23,762 bases of DNA from Pezicula radicicola. Its lineage: Eukaryota > Ascomycota > Leotiomycetes > Helotiales > Dermateaceae. The notes beneath the pieces are model-generated. The model was not told the origin of the DNA, ran no database searches, and saw only the letters and a list, made by a program, of their open reading frames with translations. Made by a program: the position numbers and the translations under genes. The stretch is taken from the NCBI GenBank assembly GCA_003008705.1, contig PDUO01000073.1, positions 120,943 to 144,704 on the forward strand. The letters are read 5' to 3'. Below, one piece after another: positions 1-10,381 of this stretch; within the stretch, counting starts at the first letter, position 1; every line of letters begins with the position of its first letter.

Positions 1-370
1 CTAAAGCTTAGCTATAAACTTTAAAGAGCTTAGTATAGAGAACTAAGTAATATATAAGATAAGGAGGTTATATAATAAGTATTATATAATAAGGACTAGT
101 AGATTAGTTAAATTAGTAGAATTAGTTATAGAAAGTACTAATCTAAAGGATCTTAATAATCTATATTTATAAAGGTTCTATATAAGTAGATAATTATTCT
201 CTCTTAGATAAGAGCTTTATATTTAACTTAAATATAGTATCTTTATATATACTTAGTAATTTAATAACTTTATTATATCTTAACTTAGTAATAGTATCTT
301 TATTTTAACTCTAAAACCTAATATTACCCTTTTAACTAATACTAGGATTAGAAGACTATCCTATATTATA
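1..370 (+). mobile_element. Solo LTR of the Gypsy family, truncated by the window start
   Basis: It aligns with the LTRs of the full-length Gypsy element at 3366-10031, starting about 27 bases into the LTR and ending in the shared CTATATTATA/CATTATA-type terminus at 370. The next five bases, TTATT (371-375), are the complement of the AATAA duplication flanking the mirror copy at 2243-2639. No internal element sequence follows it, so it behaves as a solo LTR. Its differences from the other LTRs are largely transitions, as RIP would give. Confidence 0.82.
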
Positions 371-1050
371 TTATTATAGATATCTTATCTAACTAAATAA
401 TATTCTTTTAGTCCTTTAATATCTAATACTTATAATCTAAGTATTATTATAATTATATAATCTTTATTTTCTTTATAAGACTTAGTTTATATATTAGTTT
501 ATAAAGAGAATAGTCTAAGAAATATAAAATATTCTAGATAGTTTATATAAAGATCTTTTAACTAGTAGTAGTTATAGTATTAATAGTATTTATAATTATT
601 TAAATAGATATTTACTATATTATTAAATTCTTTATTATAACCTTTATAACCTTTTATTTAACTTCTTTTATAACTTTAATAAATCTTTTAAATTATAGAA
701 TATCTTTTATATATACTAGTAAAAGGAGTTTACTTTTTATAAGATTATATTTATACTTTATAATTATCTTTTAATAAGTATTATAAAAGACTTTAAAATA
801 CTTATAATTTATATAATTTTAATAGACTTTTTATTACTTTTAAAAAGAGTAAAGACTTATAGATATATACTTATATTATTTTAAAACTATATAATAATAA
901 TTATAGTATTAAAGATCTCTAAATAACTTTAAATTAATAAAATAAAAAGGATAGAAGAGTATATTTAAAGTAATTTTACTCTTATAAATACTCTTATTTT
1001 ATAAAGTTTAATATACTTAGTAATTTAATAACTTTTTATTATAGTCTTTA
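371..1050 (-). pseudogene. Mirror copy of the first part of a Tc1/mariner transposase gene, RIP-degraded
   Basis: This is the reverse complement of 1563-2242, where the plus-strand reading leads into the first catalytic Asp region of a Tc1/mariner-type transposase. The assignment rests wholly on the inverted repeat: nothing in this arm alone is recognisable without the right arm as a guide. The arm stops matching near 1050, which would be near the 5' end of the transposon. The interrupting LTR lies at exactly the same position as in the right arm. Confidence 0.55.
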
Positions 1051-1562
1051 TATAAATAAACTATATATTATATAAAGGAATTAATACTTTTTTATAAGGT
1101 TTTAAATTATATAGACCTTATATTTATTATAGAATAATATAAGACTTATTTAGAAATATATATAAAAAGAAGTAATTCTATCCTTCTATCTTATTAGATA
1201 TACTCTTTAATTTATAAGACTTTATTCTATATATAAAAAATATCTACTAAAACCCTCTAATAGAGGAAGAAAGATATAATAGAGTAATTATAATTATAGA
1301 AGATTATACTTAATATATAATTACTTTTCTAATATATATACTAGAGGTATCTCTAAGATAAATCTTTAAAGGTCTTTTATAAGTATTTTATCTTCTTATA
1401 TAAAACTAGTTATATTTAGATTAGGTATATTTAAGATTATTAAATAATAAAATCTAAACTAGGAAATAACTCTATAAAAACTTAATCTAATAAATAATAC
1501 TTATTATATATTATTATCCTTTTTTACTCTTATAAAAATAATATAAGATATAAACTATAGTA
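1051..1562. other. A+T-rich spacer at the centre of the inverted repeat
   Basis: About 510 bases separate the two arms and do not pair well with each other. The composition is RIP-like, with CpA/TpG nearly absent. I see no gene, recognisable transposon end or simple tandem repeat here. Confidence 0.7.
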
Positions 1563-2242
1563 TAAAGACTATAGTAAAAAGTTATTAAACTACTAAGTAT
1601 ACTAAGTCTTATAGAATAAGAGTATTTATAAAAGTAAAATTACTTTAAATATACCCTTCTATTCTTTTTATTTTATTAATTTAAAGTTATTTAGAGATCT
1701 TTAATATTATAATTACTATTATATAGTTTTAAAATAATATAAATATATATTTATAAGTCTTTACTCTTTTTAAAAGTAATAAAAAGTCTATTAAAATTAT
1801 ATAAATTATAAGTATTTTAAAGTCTTTTATAATACTTATTAAAAGATAATTATAAAGTATAAATATAATCTTATAAAAAGTAAACTCCTTTTACTAGTAT
1901 ATATAAAAGATATTCTATAATTTAAAAGATTTATTAAAGTTATAAAAGAAGTTAAATAAAAGGTTATAAAGGTTATAATAAAGAATTTAATAATATAGTA
2001 AATATCTATTTAAATAATTATAAATACTATTAATACTATAACTACTACTAGTTAAAAGATCTTTATATAAACTATCTAGAATATTTTATATTTCTTAGAC
2101 TATTCTCTTTATAAACTAATATATAAACTAAGTCTTATAAAGAAAATAAAGATTATATAATTATAATAATACTTAGATTATAAGTATTAGATATTAAAGG
2201 ACTAAAAGAATATTATTTAGTTAGATAAGATATCTATAATAA
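1563..2242 (+). pseudogene. Tc1/mariner transposase remnant, first part (up to the first catalytic Asp)
   Basis: The last ~60 bases before the LTR read, with stops shown as *, D*KNII*LDKISII. This fits a DWKNVIWSDETSVV-type motif with TGG changed to TAA/TAG, GAG to AAG and GTA to ATA. That motif carries the first Asp of the DDE/D catalytic triad. The frame continues on the other side of the solo LTR at 2645. Sequence further upstream is too mutated for me to align, but its length (roughly 640 bases) suits the DNA-binding N-terminal half of such transposases. Assignment is by remembered family motifs, not by a search. Confidence 0.65.
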
Positions 2243-2612
2243 TATAATATAGGATAGTCTTCTAATCCTAGTATTAGTTAAAAGGGTAATATTAGGTTTT
2301 AGAGTTAAAATAAAGATACTATTACTAAGTTAAGATATAATAAAGTTATTAAATTACTAAGTATATATAAAGATACTATATTTAAGTTAAATATAAAGCT
2401 CTTATCTAAGAGAGAATAATTATCTACTTATATAGAACCTTTATAAATATAGATTATTAAGATCCTTTAGATTAGTACTTTCTATAACTAATTCTACTAA
2501 TTTAACTAATCTACTAGTCCTTATTATATAATACTTATTATATAACCTCCTTATCTTATATATTACTTAGTTCTCTATACTAAGCTCTTTAAAGTTTATA
2601 GCTAAGCTTTAG
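1563..2612. repeat. Right arm of the 2.6-kb inverted repeat
   Basis: It pairs with 1-1050 at constant register (p with 2613-p). The outer ~860 bp are identical by eye and the inner ~190 bp differ by transitions. The arm appears to stop at 2612 only because the partner runs off the window; the LTR inside it continues to 2639. Confidence 0.93.
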
Positions 2613-2639
2613 ACTAAGAGTCTTACTATATTTATAATA
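2243..2639 (-). mobile_element. Solo LTR of the Gypsy family inserted in the Tc1/mariner transposase gene
   Basis: The reverse complement aligns end to end with the 394-bp LTRs at 3366-3759 and 9638-10031. It begins with TATTATAAATATA and ends with CTATATTATA. It is bordered by the direct repeat AATAA at 2238-2242 and 2640-2644, the 5-bp duplication expected of LTR-element integration. No internal region is attached, so it is a solo LTR left by recombination between two LTRs. The transposase frame resumes directly after it. Confidence 0.88.
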
Positions 2640-2644
2640 AATAA

Positions 2645-3360
2645 TAAGAGTATAATAAGAAAAGATTAAAGTCTAATAGTTTACTTTTAAGGTATATTAT
2701 AATTATATTATAAAAAAATATTAAAAAGAATATAAAGAGTTTATATTTTAAGGTTATTTCTTTTATAATAAGAAAGACTCTTATTATATCTAAGAAGATA
2801 AAATAAAGAAAAAGAAAAAGAATACTAAAAAGGATATTAAAGAAAAGAATAAGATTCTAAAGCCCTTATATAAGATAGATTAAGAGTTTAAGATAGTTAT
2901 AAATTAACTTTAAGTTATATAAAATAAGTCTAGTAAGAAACTAATCTAGAAGTAAATAAAAAAGATAAGAAAACTTATTAGAGACTTAAAGAGAAGTATT
3001 AATTAATATTATTATTATAAAGATATTCTTAAAGGAAAGCTCTTACCCTTTATAAAGGAATATTAAAAGAATAAATCTAATATTATTATATAAGAAGATA
3101 ATACTTTTTTATATATATATTATTACTAATATTAAATATATAATCTTTAAGAGGTATAATAAATAGTTTAATATTTAAACTCTTTTAATTTAACTACTAT
3201 AGAGTCTTTTTAGTTTTAAATAAAGAAAGAGATAACTAAGTATAAAGTTATAACTTTAAAGGTATAAATAAAGAAGGATTAAATAGAGTATTAAAAGAAT
3301 ATACTATAAGAGAAGTTTTAAGCTTAGATTAAGAGAGTTCTAAAGTATATTAAAGAGGTA
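2645..3360 (+). pseudogene. Tc1/mariner transposase remnant, central catalytic part
   Basis: One frame with many TAA/TAG stops reads through FIF*GYFFYNKKDSYYI*E (a mutated FWGCFCYNKKGPCHIWE-type block), then GKLLPFIKEY, then I*EDNTF (the QEDNAP-type block with the second catalytic Asp), then LTTIES (the SPDLNPIE-type block with the third acidic residue), and finally IKRVLKYIKEVI. These blocks come in the order and at about the spacing of a fungal Tc1/mariner DDE transposase. The reading ends abruptly at 3360 where a Gypsy element is inserted, and continues at 10032. Confidence 0.82.
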
Positions 3361-3365
3361 ATAAG
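3361..3365. repeat. Target-site duplication (left), ATAAG
   Basis: These five bases before the 5' LTR are repeated exactly at 10032-10036 after the 3' LTR. The LTR ends were set by aligning the two LTRs, and the duplication then fell exactly at both edges. Confidence 0.9.
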
Positions 3366-3759
3366 TATTATAAATATAATAAGACTCTTAGTCTAAGACT
3401 TAGTTATAGACTCTAAGGAACTTAGTATAAAGAACTATTAATATATAAGTAAGAAGGTTATATAATAAGATTATATAATAAGGATAGGATTATTATAGAT
3501 TATTATAATCTATAGGATTATAGAGGATTATTATAATCTAGATTAATCTATATTTATAAAGATTCTATATAAGTAGATAGTTATTCCCTCTTAGATAAAA
3601 ACTTTATACTTAACTTAAATATAGTATCTTTATATATACTTAGTAATTTAATAATATTATCTATATTTTAACTTAGTAATAGTACCTTTATCTTACTTAA
3701 TTAACCTAGTATTACCTCTTTCAACTAATAATAAAACTAAAGAATTATTAAATATTATA
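3366..3759 (+). repeat. 5' LTR of the Gypsy element
   Basis: It runs from TATTATAAATATAATAAG to AAATATTATA and aligns across its length with 9638-10031. The expected TG...CA ends read TA...TA, as RIP would produce. Differences between the two LTRs that I checked in the first ~90 bases are all transitions, so they cannot be used to date the insertion. A partly palindromic block with repeated GATTATTATAG/ATTATAATCTA units lies around 3487-3550. Confidence 0.92.
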
Positions 3760-4950
3760 CTTTAAGTACTAACTCTAAGGTACTAGTATATATATTAAAT
3801 TAAGTAATAATATTTATAATAGATAATATCTTATATACTACTTTCTAAGTAATAATAACTTTAGTAGAGAAAATCAATAAGAATCTAAAGTATAAAACTA
3901 TTAATCTATTTAATAGAGAATAAAATAAACTTTATAGATTCTTATTATAACTTTAACTATATATTATATTTAATAGAGAATACTTTTAATTATAGATAGA
4001 GTAAGTCCTTTAGATAGTTATACTACTAGAGGGAAAGACTATATATTAGATTAAAGGGTTTCTTAAGGACTACCTTTAGAATACTAATTCCTATAGAGAA
4101 ATTAATAATAAGATAGAAGATATAATTATTAAAATCTTTAGTTTATAGAAAGAGTTCTTAAAAGAAATCAAGTTAAATTTCAGAGTAATAGATAAAAAGA
4201 AGGAAGTAGAGTAAGCTATTAAGGTATTATAATAGAAAGGGTTAGTTATAATATATACTAGAGACTTTTAATACTACTCTACTAGGACTAAATAGAGAGA
4301 TAATATCTTATATTATTAATATAAGAAAGAGTTAAAAGATATAATAAAAGATAAACTCTTAAGGTAGTAAGGAATAATAGATACTCTAGAAGATCTTATT
4401 AAAGCTATCTATAAAATTAATAATACTTAGTATAAAAGGAGTATAAAAAAGAAAGATAAGTATAACCCTAGATATAAGAGATTAGAGAAAGATAAGAGTA
4501 AGATAGATAGGAATAATAACTATAGAGATTCTATAAAACTTAATACTATATTTTAGAAAGAAATCTTATTCTAAGAGAGATAGAAGTATATAGAAAATAG
4601 AATATACTTTAATTATAGAAAATCTAGATATATTTCTTATAATTATAAGAGTAGAGGAAGAAGTTACTACTTAGGATAAAGAGATAAGCTTAATACTATA
4701 GAATAGAAGGGTTATAATAGACTAATATAATTATATACTATAGAATAAAAGTTATTAAAAGAAATCTTTAAAGTTATTACTCTAGAAAAGGAGCTTATAG
4801 AGTTAGATAAGTTTAAGAAAGAAAATAAACTATAAGAAAATACTACTATATTAGTAGAAACTATAGAGCCTCTAGAAGAGTCTAAGGAGTTAAAAGATAA
4901 TAATATAAAAGAAATAATAATATTAGAGTATAGATAATTATAAATCCTAT
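3760..4950 (+). pseudogene. RIP-degraded gag region of the Gypsy element
   Basis: The frame is closed by many stops, but around 4605-4647 it reads YFNYRKSRYISYNYK. This matches a CCHC zinc knuckle (CFNCGKSGHISRNCK type) in which all Cys are now Tyr and His is Tyr. Gag would form the particle and bind the element RNA. The first ~90 bases after the LTR should hold the primer binding site, but I cannot match it to a tRNA in this mutated state. Confidence 0.78.
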
Positions 4951-4999
4951 TAGAATAAGTATTAATTATAGAAGTTTTTAGAGAATTAACTAAGGAATA

Positions 5000-7900
5000 T
5001 CTAAGGAGGAAGATAGAACTTATTAAATAAGGTCTTAATATAAATAAAAAGATATAAACTAAATACTTAGAGAATATCTTATTTAAGATAACTAAGTATA
5101 AGTACTAATTATATAAGTTAAAGAAAATAATTAAGATATAAGTTAAGGAAGTAATAATAAAGAATAGAATATTAGTTACTTATAATTAATAATATTAGAA
5201 TAAATTAACTAGTAATATTAACTTCTAGAAATAACTAAACTAAGTTTATAATATACTTAAAAAAGAAAGAAATAAACTTAATATAAAGATTATAAAATTT
5301 AAGATTAGAGAAGATATAGTAAGGATTAATTACCTCTAATATATCTAGTTAATATAGACTACTTACTATATAGATAACTATATTATTTATTACTTCTCTA
5401 AGGAGAGATTAGGTTATTAGCTAAATAGAAAGAAGCTTATCTACTAAACTAATAAATCCTATATATTAAGTAAAATAACTTTAATCCTAGAAGCTTTATT
5501 ATTAAAAAACTAGGAGATCTTAATAGTAGAAGACTATTATTAAGTAATTATAAAGAGTCTAAGAACCTATATAATAAGAAGGAATTATATATAATAAAGA
5601 AAGGATAGTAACTTTTCCTAGTAATCTAGTTAGATAGATAAGTACTATAAGTAATAATAGACTTAGATATAATAAATAATTTTATTAATATAAGTATAGT
5701 ACTAGATAAAGGATTTAAGATTCTAATAAAGTAGAAATTATATTATCTAAGTATTATTAATAAAGAGCTAATTAGATTAAATAAAGGGATAGTAATCTAT
5801 AAGACTAATTAACTAATTATAAAAATATTAAAAAGATATACTAAAGAGATTTAATTAAACCTTATTACTTTAGAGATTTATTTAGTAATTCTTAGTATAC
5901 CTTAGTTGAAAACTTATAATCCTTAGATTAACTAATAGAAAGAGTAGATTATTATAAACTAATACTAGTATATTAATAACTATATAGTACTTTCAGAAGA
6001 TAAGATATCTCTAGGCTAAGAGGAGTTATATATAACTTCTAATAAACTAGAGGACCTAGTCTAGACCTCTATATTAAAGTAAATACTAATAGTATATAAG
6101 GAATATAAGTTATTATTCTAGGAAGAGTCTAGGAATAAGGTACTTCTAGAGTACTAGCTATAGGATTATAAGATATCTATTAAGTTAGAAAAGAGTTTAA
6201 TATTTAAATCTATTTACTAACTCTTAGAGAAAGAGTTAAGGAGTCTTAAGATATATATTAATAAAAATCTAGAAAAAGGATATATATAACTATCTATATT
6301 ACTAGTAGTAAGTCTAATCCTATATATACTAAAACTAGATAATATACTTTATCTCTATATAGACTATTGATAGTTAAATAGTATTACTATTAAGGATTAA
6401 TACCCTTTATCCTTGATCAATGAATTATATAATAGAATATAAGATATTAAAATCTTTATAACTCTAGATATATAAGAAGTATATAGTATTATCTAGATAA
6501 AGAAGAGTAATAAATAAAAGATAGTATTCTAAATATACTATAGTTTATTTAAATATCTAATTATACTATTTAAACTTATAAATATACTTATATTATACTA
6601 AAGGATAATTAATAAATAATTATATAAATATCTTAATATCTTTATAATTATTTACTTAGATAATATACTTATCTTTTCTAAGATAGAGACTAAATATATA
6701 GAGTATATTAAGAAAGTATTAAAGAAACTTAAAAGAGTAAAGTTTCTTATTAAATTAAAAAAGTATAAGTTTTATAAAATAGAACTTAAGTTTCTAGAAT
6801 TTATTATAGAAATTAATAGAATTAAAATAGATATAACTAAGGTTAATATAATACTTATCTAACTTAAATCTAAAATAGTTAAAGAAGTATAAATCTTCTT
6901 AAAGTTTATAAACTTCTATTAAAGATTTATTAAAGGATACTTAAGAGTTATTTAACTACTTATAGAACTTATAAAAAAGGAATAGAAATTTAAATAAAAT
7001 CTAAAGACTTAGGAAGTATTTAATATACTTAAATAATAGTTTATAACTATATTAATATTAATTACCTTTAATCTAGAATAATAAATTATTTTAGAAATAA
7101 ATATATTAGATTTTATTATAAGAGTTTATTTAGAATAACTTAATAAAGATAAGAAATTAAGACTAGTTATATATTACTCTTAGAAGATAATACTTATAGA
7201 GTTAAATTATAATATATATAATAAAGAATTATTAGTTATTATAATTACTTTTAAATAATAGAGAGTCTACTTAGAAGAATCTAATTACCTAGTCTAGATA
7301 TAGATAGACTATAAGAATCTTATATCTTTTATAATAATAAAGATCCTTAATTAAAGATAAGTTAGATAGTTAGAAAAGTTATCTATATATAACTTTACTA
7401 TCTCCTATAGGAAAGGATTAGAGAATACTAAGGTTAATACCTTAAGTAGAAGATAAAACTATATAGGAAAGTTAATAAAGAGACTAAAAGTAATACTTAA
7501 GTAAAATAAAGAGAACTTAGAATATAACTATAAACTCCTAATTATAATATCTATAGTAGAAGATAAGGATCTAGAGAATAAGATTAAATAAGTATATAAA
7601 ATAAATAAATATATCTCTAGGATTATAAAGGAACTAACTAAAGAGTTCCTAGTAGATTAAATAGGATTATTAAGATTTAAAGGGTTAGTCTATATACTAG
7701 TAAAACTATAAAGGGAATTTATATAAGAATAATACTTATTATTAGTTTATAGATACTAAGGAATTAATAAGACCCTTGATTAAATTATAAGAGATTACTA
7801 CTTTCTAAGTATAAGGAAGTAAGTAGAGTAAGTAGTTATAGAATATAATCTATATAATAAAAGTAAAGTTAGTAGATACTTATTATATAGACTACTATAG

Positions 7901-8950
7901 TTACTATAGATCTTAGAAAAGATATAAAAATTAATTATATTTAACTTTATTATTAAATTATTATCTTCTAAGGAACTAATAATAAAAGTTATCTATAACT
8001 CTATTTAAATAATTATAGAAAGAATAACTAAGTATAGATATTTTATACTATATAAAGAAAGTAGTAATATTAAAGAGTTAGTATATATATTTATAAAAGT
8101 TATTATTAGTTAATATAGATTATTAAAAAAGATTATATTAGATAGAGATAAACTCTTTATATTAAAATTCTAGATATTACTTATAATATAACTAGAAGTA
8201 AATTATAAGCTCTCTATAATATTTTATCTATAGATAGATAAATAGATAGAATATTTAAATTAGATATTAGAATAATACTTATATAACTATATTAATTAAT
8301 AGTAAAATAATTAGATAAAACTACTATTACTAGTATAGTTTATATATAATAGTACTAAAAGTAAGTTTATTAGGATATTATTATTCTTTATAAATTATAG
8401 ATTTTATCTAGAAGTATATTACTAATTATAACTAGATAAGGTATAAGTCTAGTAAGCTATAGTTATAATAAGTAATCTTTAAAAACTATACTAGTATCTA
8501 GTTAAAGAAATTAAATTTTATAACCTTAGAATAATAAAGTATATAAATAATAAGTATAGTATAAAATCTCTACTAGAGAGAGGGGATAAAATATACCTAT
8601 TATAAAAAAATATTAAAATAATATAACTAAGTATAAAACTTAACTTTAAGAAATTAGAACTATTTAAAATATTAGAAAAGATTAGACTAGTTAATTATTA
8701 TATTAAACTATTTAAGAAATCTTAACTATATCTTATATTCTATATATCTTTATTAGAACTAGTAAAAGGAGATATACTAATAGTAATAGATATTAAACTT
8801 CTATCTAAGAATAATCTAGATATATATAATATAGAAAAAATAATAAATACTAAAACTAATAAGAAAGATTAATAGGAATATCTTATTAAGTAGAAAGGGT
8901 ATAAGGAAATTAATAATATATAGGAACCTATAGAAAATCTTAATTATCCT
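5000..8950 (+). pseudogene. RIP-degraded pol region: RT, RNase H, integrase, chromodomain
   Basis: Recognisable blocks lie in one order. YLDNILIFSK at ~6648-6685 is the RT active site YLDDILIFSK with one Asp changed to Asn. ILEINILDFII at ~7089-7130 is the RNase H ETDASDF block. GIN-TLD-II-RDYYF at ~7750-7790 followed by YNLYNKSKV is the integrase zinc region with both Cys now Tyr. IFNFIIKLLSSKE at ~7938-7976 is the first catalytic Asp block of integrase, changed to Asn. EYLIK*KGYKEINNI*EPIENL at ~8876-8940 is the chromodomain with both Trp codons turned to stops. In life these would copy the RNA and insert it, with the chromodomain guiding it to heterochromatin. Confidence 0.92.
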
Positions 8951-8957
8951 ATAAAGC

Positions 8958-9637
8958 TTATATAGTTCTACCGGAGTTAGATCTAGTCTCCTATAACTTT
9001 AGAAGAAAGTTAGACTAAATACTAAAGGATTTAAAACTAGTCTAGAAAGACTTAGGAAGTCTAGAGAAGGCCTTAGGATTAATAGAAGAATTATCTAGAA
9101 AGATAGAGACCTTATCTAGATAAGTTATAGACTACTCTAACCTTATAGCTTCTATATACTCCTCTATCTTCTTTATATCTAACTCTTTAAGAGTTATAAT
9201 ACTTAACTTAATTATTTTTTATTTATACTCTTCTAGTACCTTTTCTAACTTTAATAAGTAAAGGACTTTTACTATTATCTTATTATACTTATTATATAGT
9301 TTCTTATATTAGTAATTAATTAATACTTAATTATTTATTATAAGTAGTCTTTATTGAAAATTATAACTAGTCTTCCTATAGTAGATATATTTAGAATATT
9401 AGAAAGTAAAGGTACTAGCTATAATATAATAATACTTAGAGTAGAGATAGAAATTATAAGGAGATATTTCTTTAGTAGTAGAGGATTATTTAACTTTAAG
9501 GATAAGGGTAATTTATTAGAGATATTTTATATTTCTTTTAGAAGTTATAATAATAAAGGGAATAGAACTATAACTATTATTAGAGGTTTATAAACTACTA
9601 GTTAAGTATAAGGATATACTAGCTAGATAGAGGATAA
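8958..9637. other. Region between chromodomain and 3' LTR of the Gypsy element, no assigned gene
   Basis: About 680 bases follow the chromodomain. The sense frame just after it could be a Gln-rich polyprotein tail if its frequent TAA/TAG were once Gln codons. A 79-codon stop-free stretch at 9354-9593 begins with TTG rather than ATG and resembles nothing I know. A minus-strand reading over about 9305-8958 is also open if the same kind of stops are ignored. None of these can be chosen over the others by eye. The polypurine tract next to the 3' LTR is not obvious. Confidence 0.6.
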
Positions 9638-10031
9638 TATTATAAATATAATAAGACTCTTAGTCTAAGGCTTAGCTATAAACCCTAGGGAACTTAGTAT
9701 AGAGAACTATTAATATATAGATAAGAAGGTTATATAATAAGATTATATAATAAGGATAGGATTATTATAGATTATTATAATCTATAGGATTATAGAGGAT
9801 TACTATAATCTAGATTAATCTATACTTATAAAGGTTCTATATAAGTAGATAGTTATTCCCTCTTAGATAGAAGTTTTATACTTAACTTAAATATAGTATC
9901 TTTATATATACTTAGTAACTTAGTAATATTATCTATATCTTAACTTAGTGATAGTACCCCTACCTTACTCAACCAACCTAGCGTTATCCCTTTCGGCCAA
10001 TAACAGGACTAGAGGATTACTGAACATTATA
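9638..10031 (+). repeat. 3' LTR of the Gypsy element, last ~85 bp not RIP-mutated
   Basis: It aligns along its full length with 3366-3759. Up to about 9945 it is A+T-rich with CpA/TpG absent. From about 9948 it holds CpG, CpA and TpG sites (GTGATAG, CAACC, GCGTT, TTTCGGCCAATAACAGG, CTGAACATT), where the 5' LTR has the mutated equivalents. It therefore gives the best view of the original LTR end. The last base is followed by the ATAAG duplication. Confidence 0.93.
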
Positions 10032-10079
10032 ATAAGATTAAAAGGAGGTAATAAATATCTAGAGATAAGATTTAAGTAA
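10032..10079 (+). pseudogene. Tc1/mariner transposase remnant, C-terminal tail with stop codon
   Basis: Immediately after the 3' LTR the frame reads IRLKGGNKYLEIRFK and then TAA at 10077-10079. This is the expected continuation of IKEVI at 3345-3363 and fits the IRLEGGNEY-type C-terminus of this fungal Tc1/mariner group. The codon phase across the ATAAG duplication is preserved, so removing the Gypsy element and one duplication copy would rejoin the frame. The first five bases are also the right copy of the duplication. The transposon's 3' inverted repeat should lie shortly downstream, but I could not define it. Confidence 0.8.
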
Positions 10080-10381
10080 AGAAGGAATAAAAATAAGATC
10101 TATTAGTATAGTTATTTCCTCTAAATAGTATTAATTTTATATATATATTATATAAGAGAGCTATACTAAGCTATATACTAAGACTGACCCCTGCCTGTAG
10201 CCTATACCCCTGCTAGTCTAGTAACTTTTTGCCGTGGCCTTCGTAGGATACTCTATAAAAGGGCCGGGCGAGCAGGACCAGTTGAGCGACATGAACCAGG
10301 CACATCAGGTTTAGGAAGGTACTGGCACGGCCCGGGTGTGTTCACTACAGTCTACTTGAGCCGCTACTGTACGGTGCTGTA
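10080..10381. other. Transition from RIP-mutated to normal DNA, no gene seen
   Basis: Up to about 10180 the sequence is A+T-rich without CpA/TpG. From about 10184 (GACCCCTGCCTG) the composition is ordinary. This marks the edge of the RIP block. A TATAAAA at 10254-10260 has no open frame following it that I would defend. Confidence 0.75.

Larger units (their letters stand above)
1..1050. repeat. Left arm of a 2.6-kb inverted repeat
   Basis: Base p pairs with base 2613-p of the right arm. By eye, the arms are identical over about 1-860. Between about 860 and 1050 they differ by scattered C/T and G/A changes, and pairing is lost beyond about 1050. The left end is cut by the window edge, so the arm probably continues outside. 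It contains an LTR (1-370), the complement of its target duplication (371-375), and a reverse-strand copy of the first part of a Tc1/mariner transposase gene. The arm is almost pure A+T with CpA/TpG essentially absent. Confidence 0.93.
3366..10031 (+). mobile_element. Full-length Ty3/Gypsy chromovirus-type LTR retrotransposon, RIP-inactivated
   Basis: The element is 6,666 bp, with 394-bp LTRs and a 5-bp target duplication. It reads in order: gag with a zinc knuckle (~4605-4647), reverse transcriptase (~6250-6760), RNase H (~7085-7140), integrase (~7740-8400) and chromodomain (~8836-8945). RT, then RNase H, then integrase is the Ty3/Gypsy order, and the C-terminal chromodomain marks a chromovirus. 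Every coding part is riddled with TAA/TAG, and Cys and Asp motif residues are changed to Tyr and Asn, as expected from G-to-A and C-to-T mutation. It cannot be autonomous. It sits inside a Tc1/mariner transposase gene. Confidence 0.94.

Noticed and set aside
8958..9305. Antisense accessory gene in the Gypsy 3' region (coiled-coil-like minus-strand reading)
   Set aside because: It is open only if TAA/TAG are read as former Gln codons, and the sense strand is equally open under that rule. RIP-level A+T content makes such readings cheap.
9354..9593. 79-codon stop-free plus-strand frame as a live small gene
   Set aside because: It has a TTG start, lies inside an inactivated element, is composed of RIP-biased codons and has no known motif.
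10254..10260. TATAAAA as a promoter TATA box
   Set aside because: No plausible gene starts downstream on the plus strand before the MITE and the convergent ATP-grasp gene.
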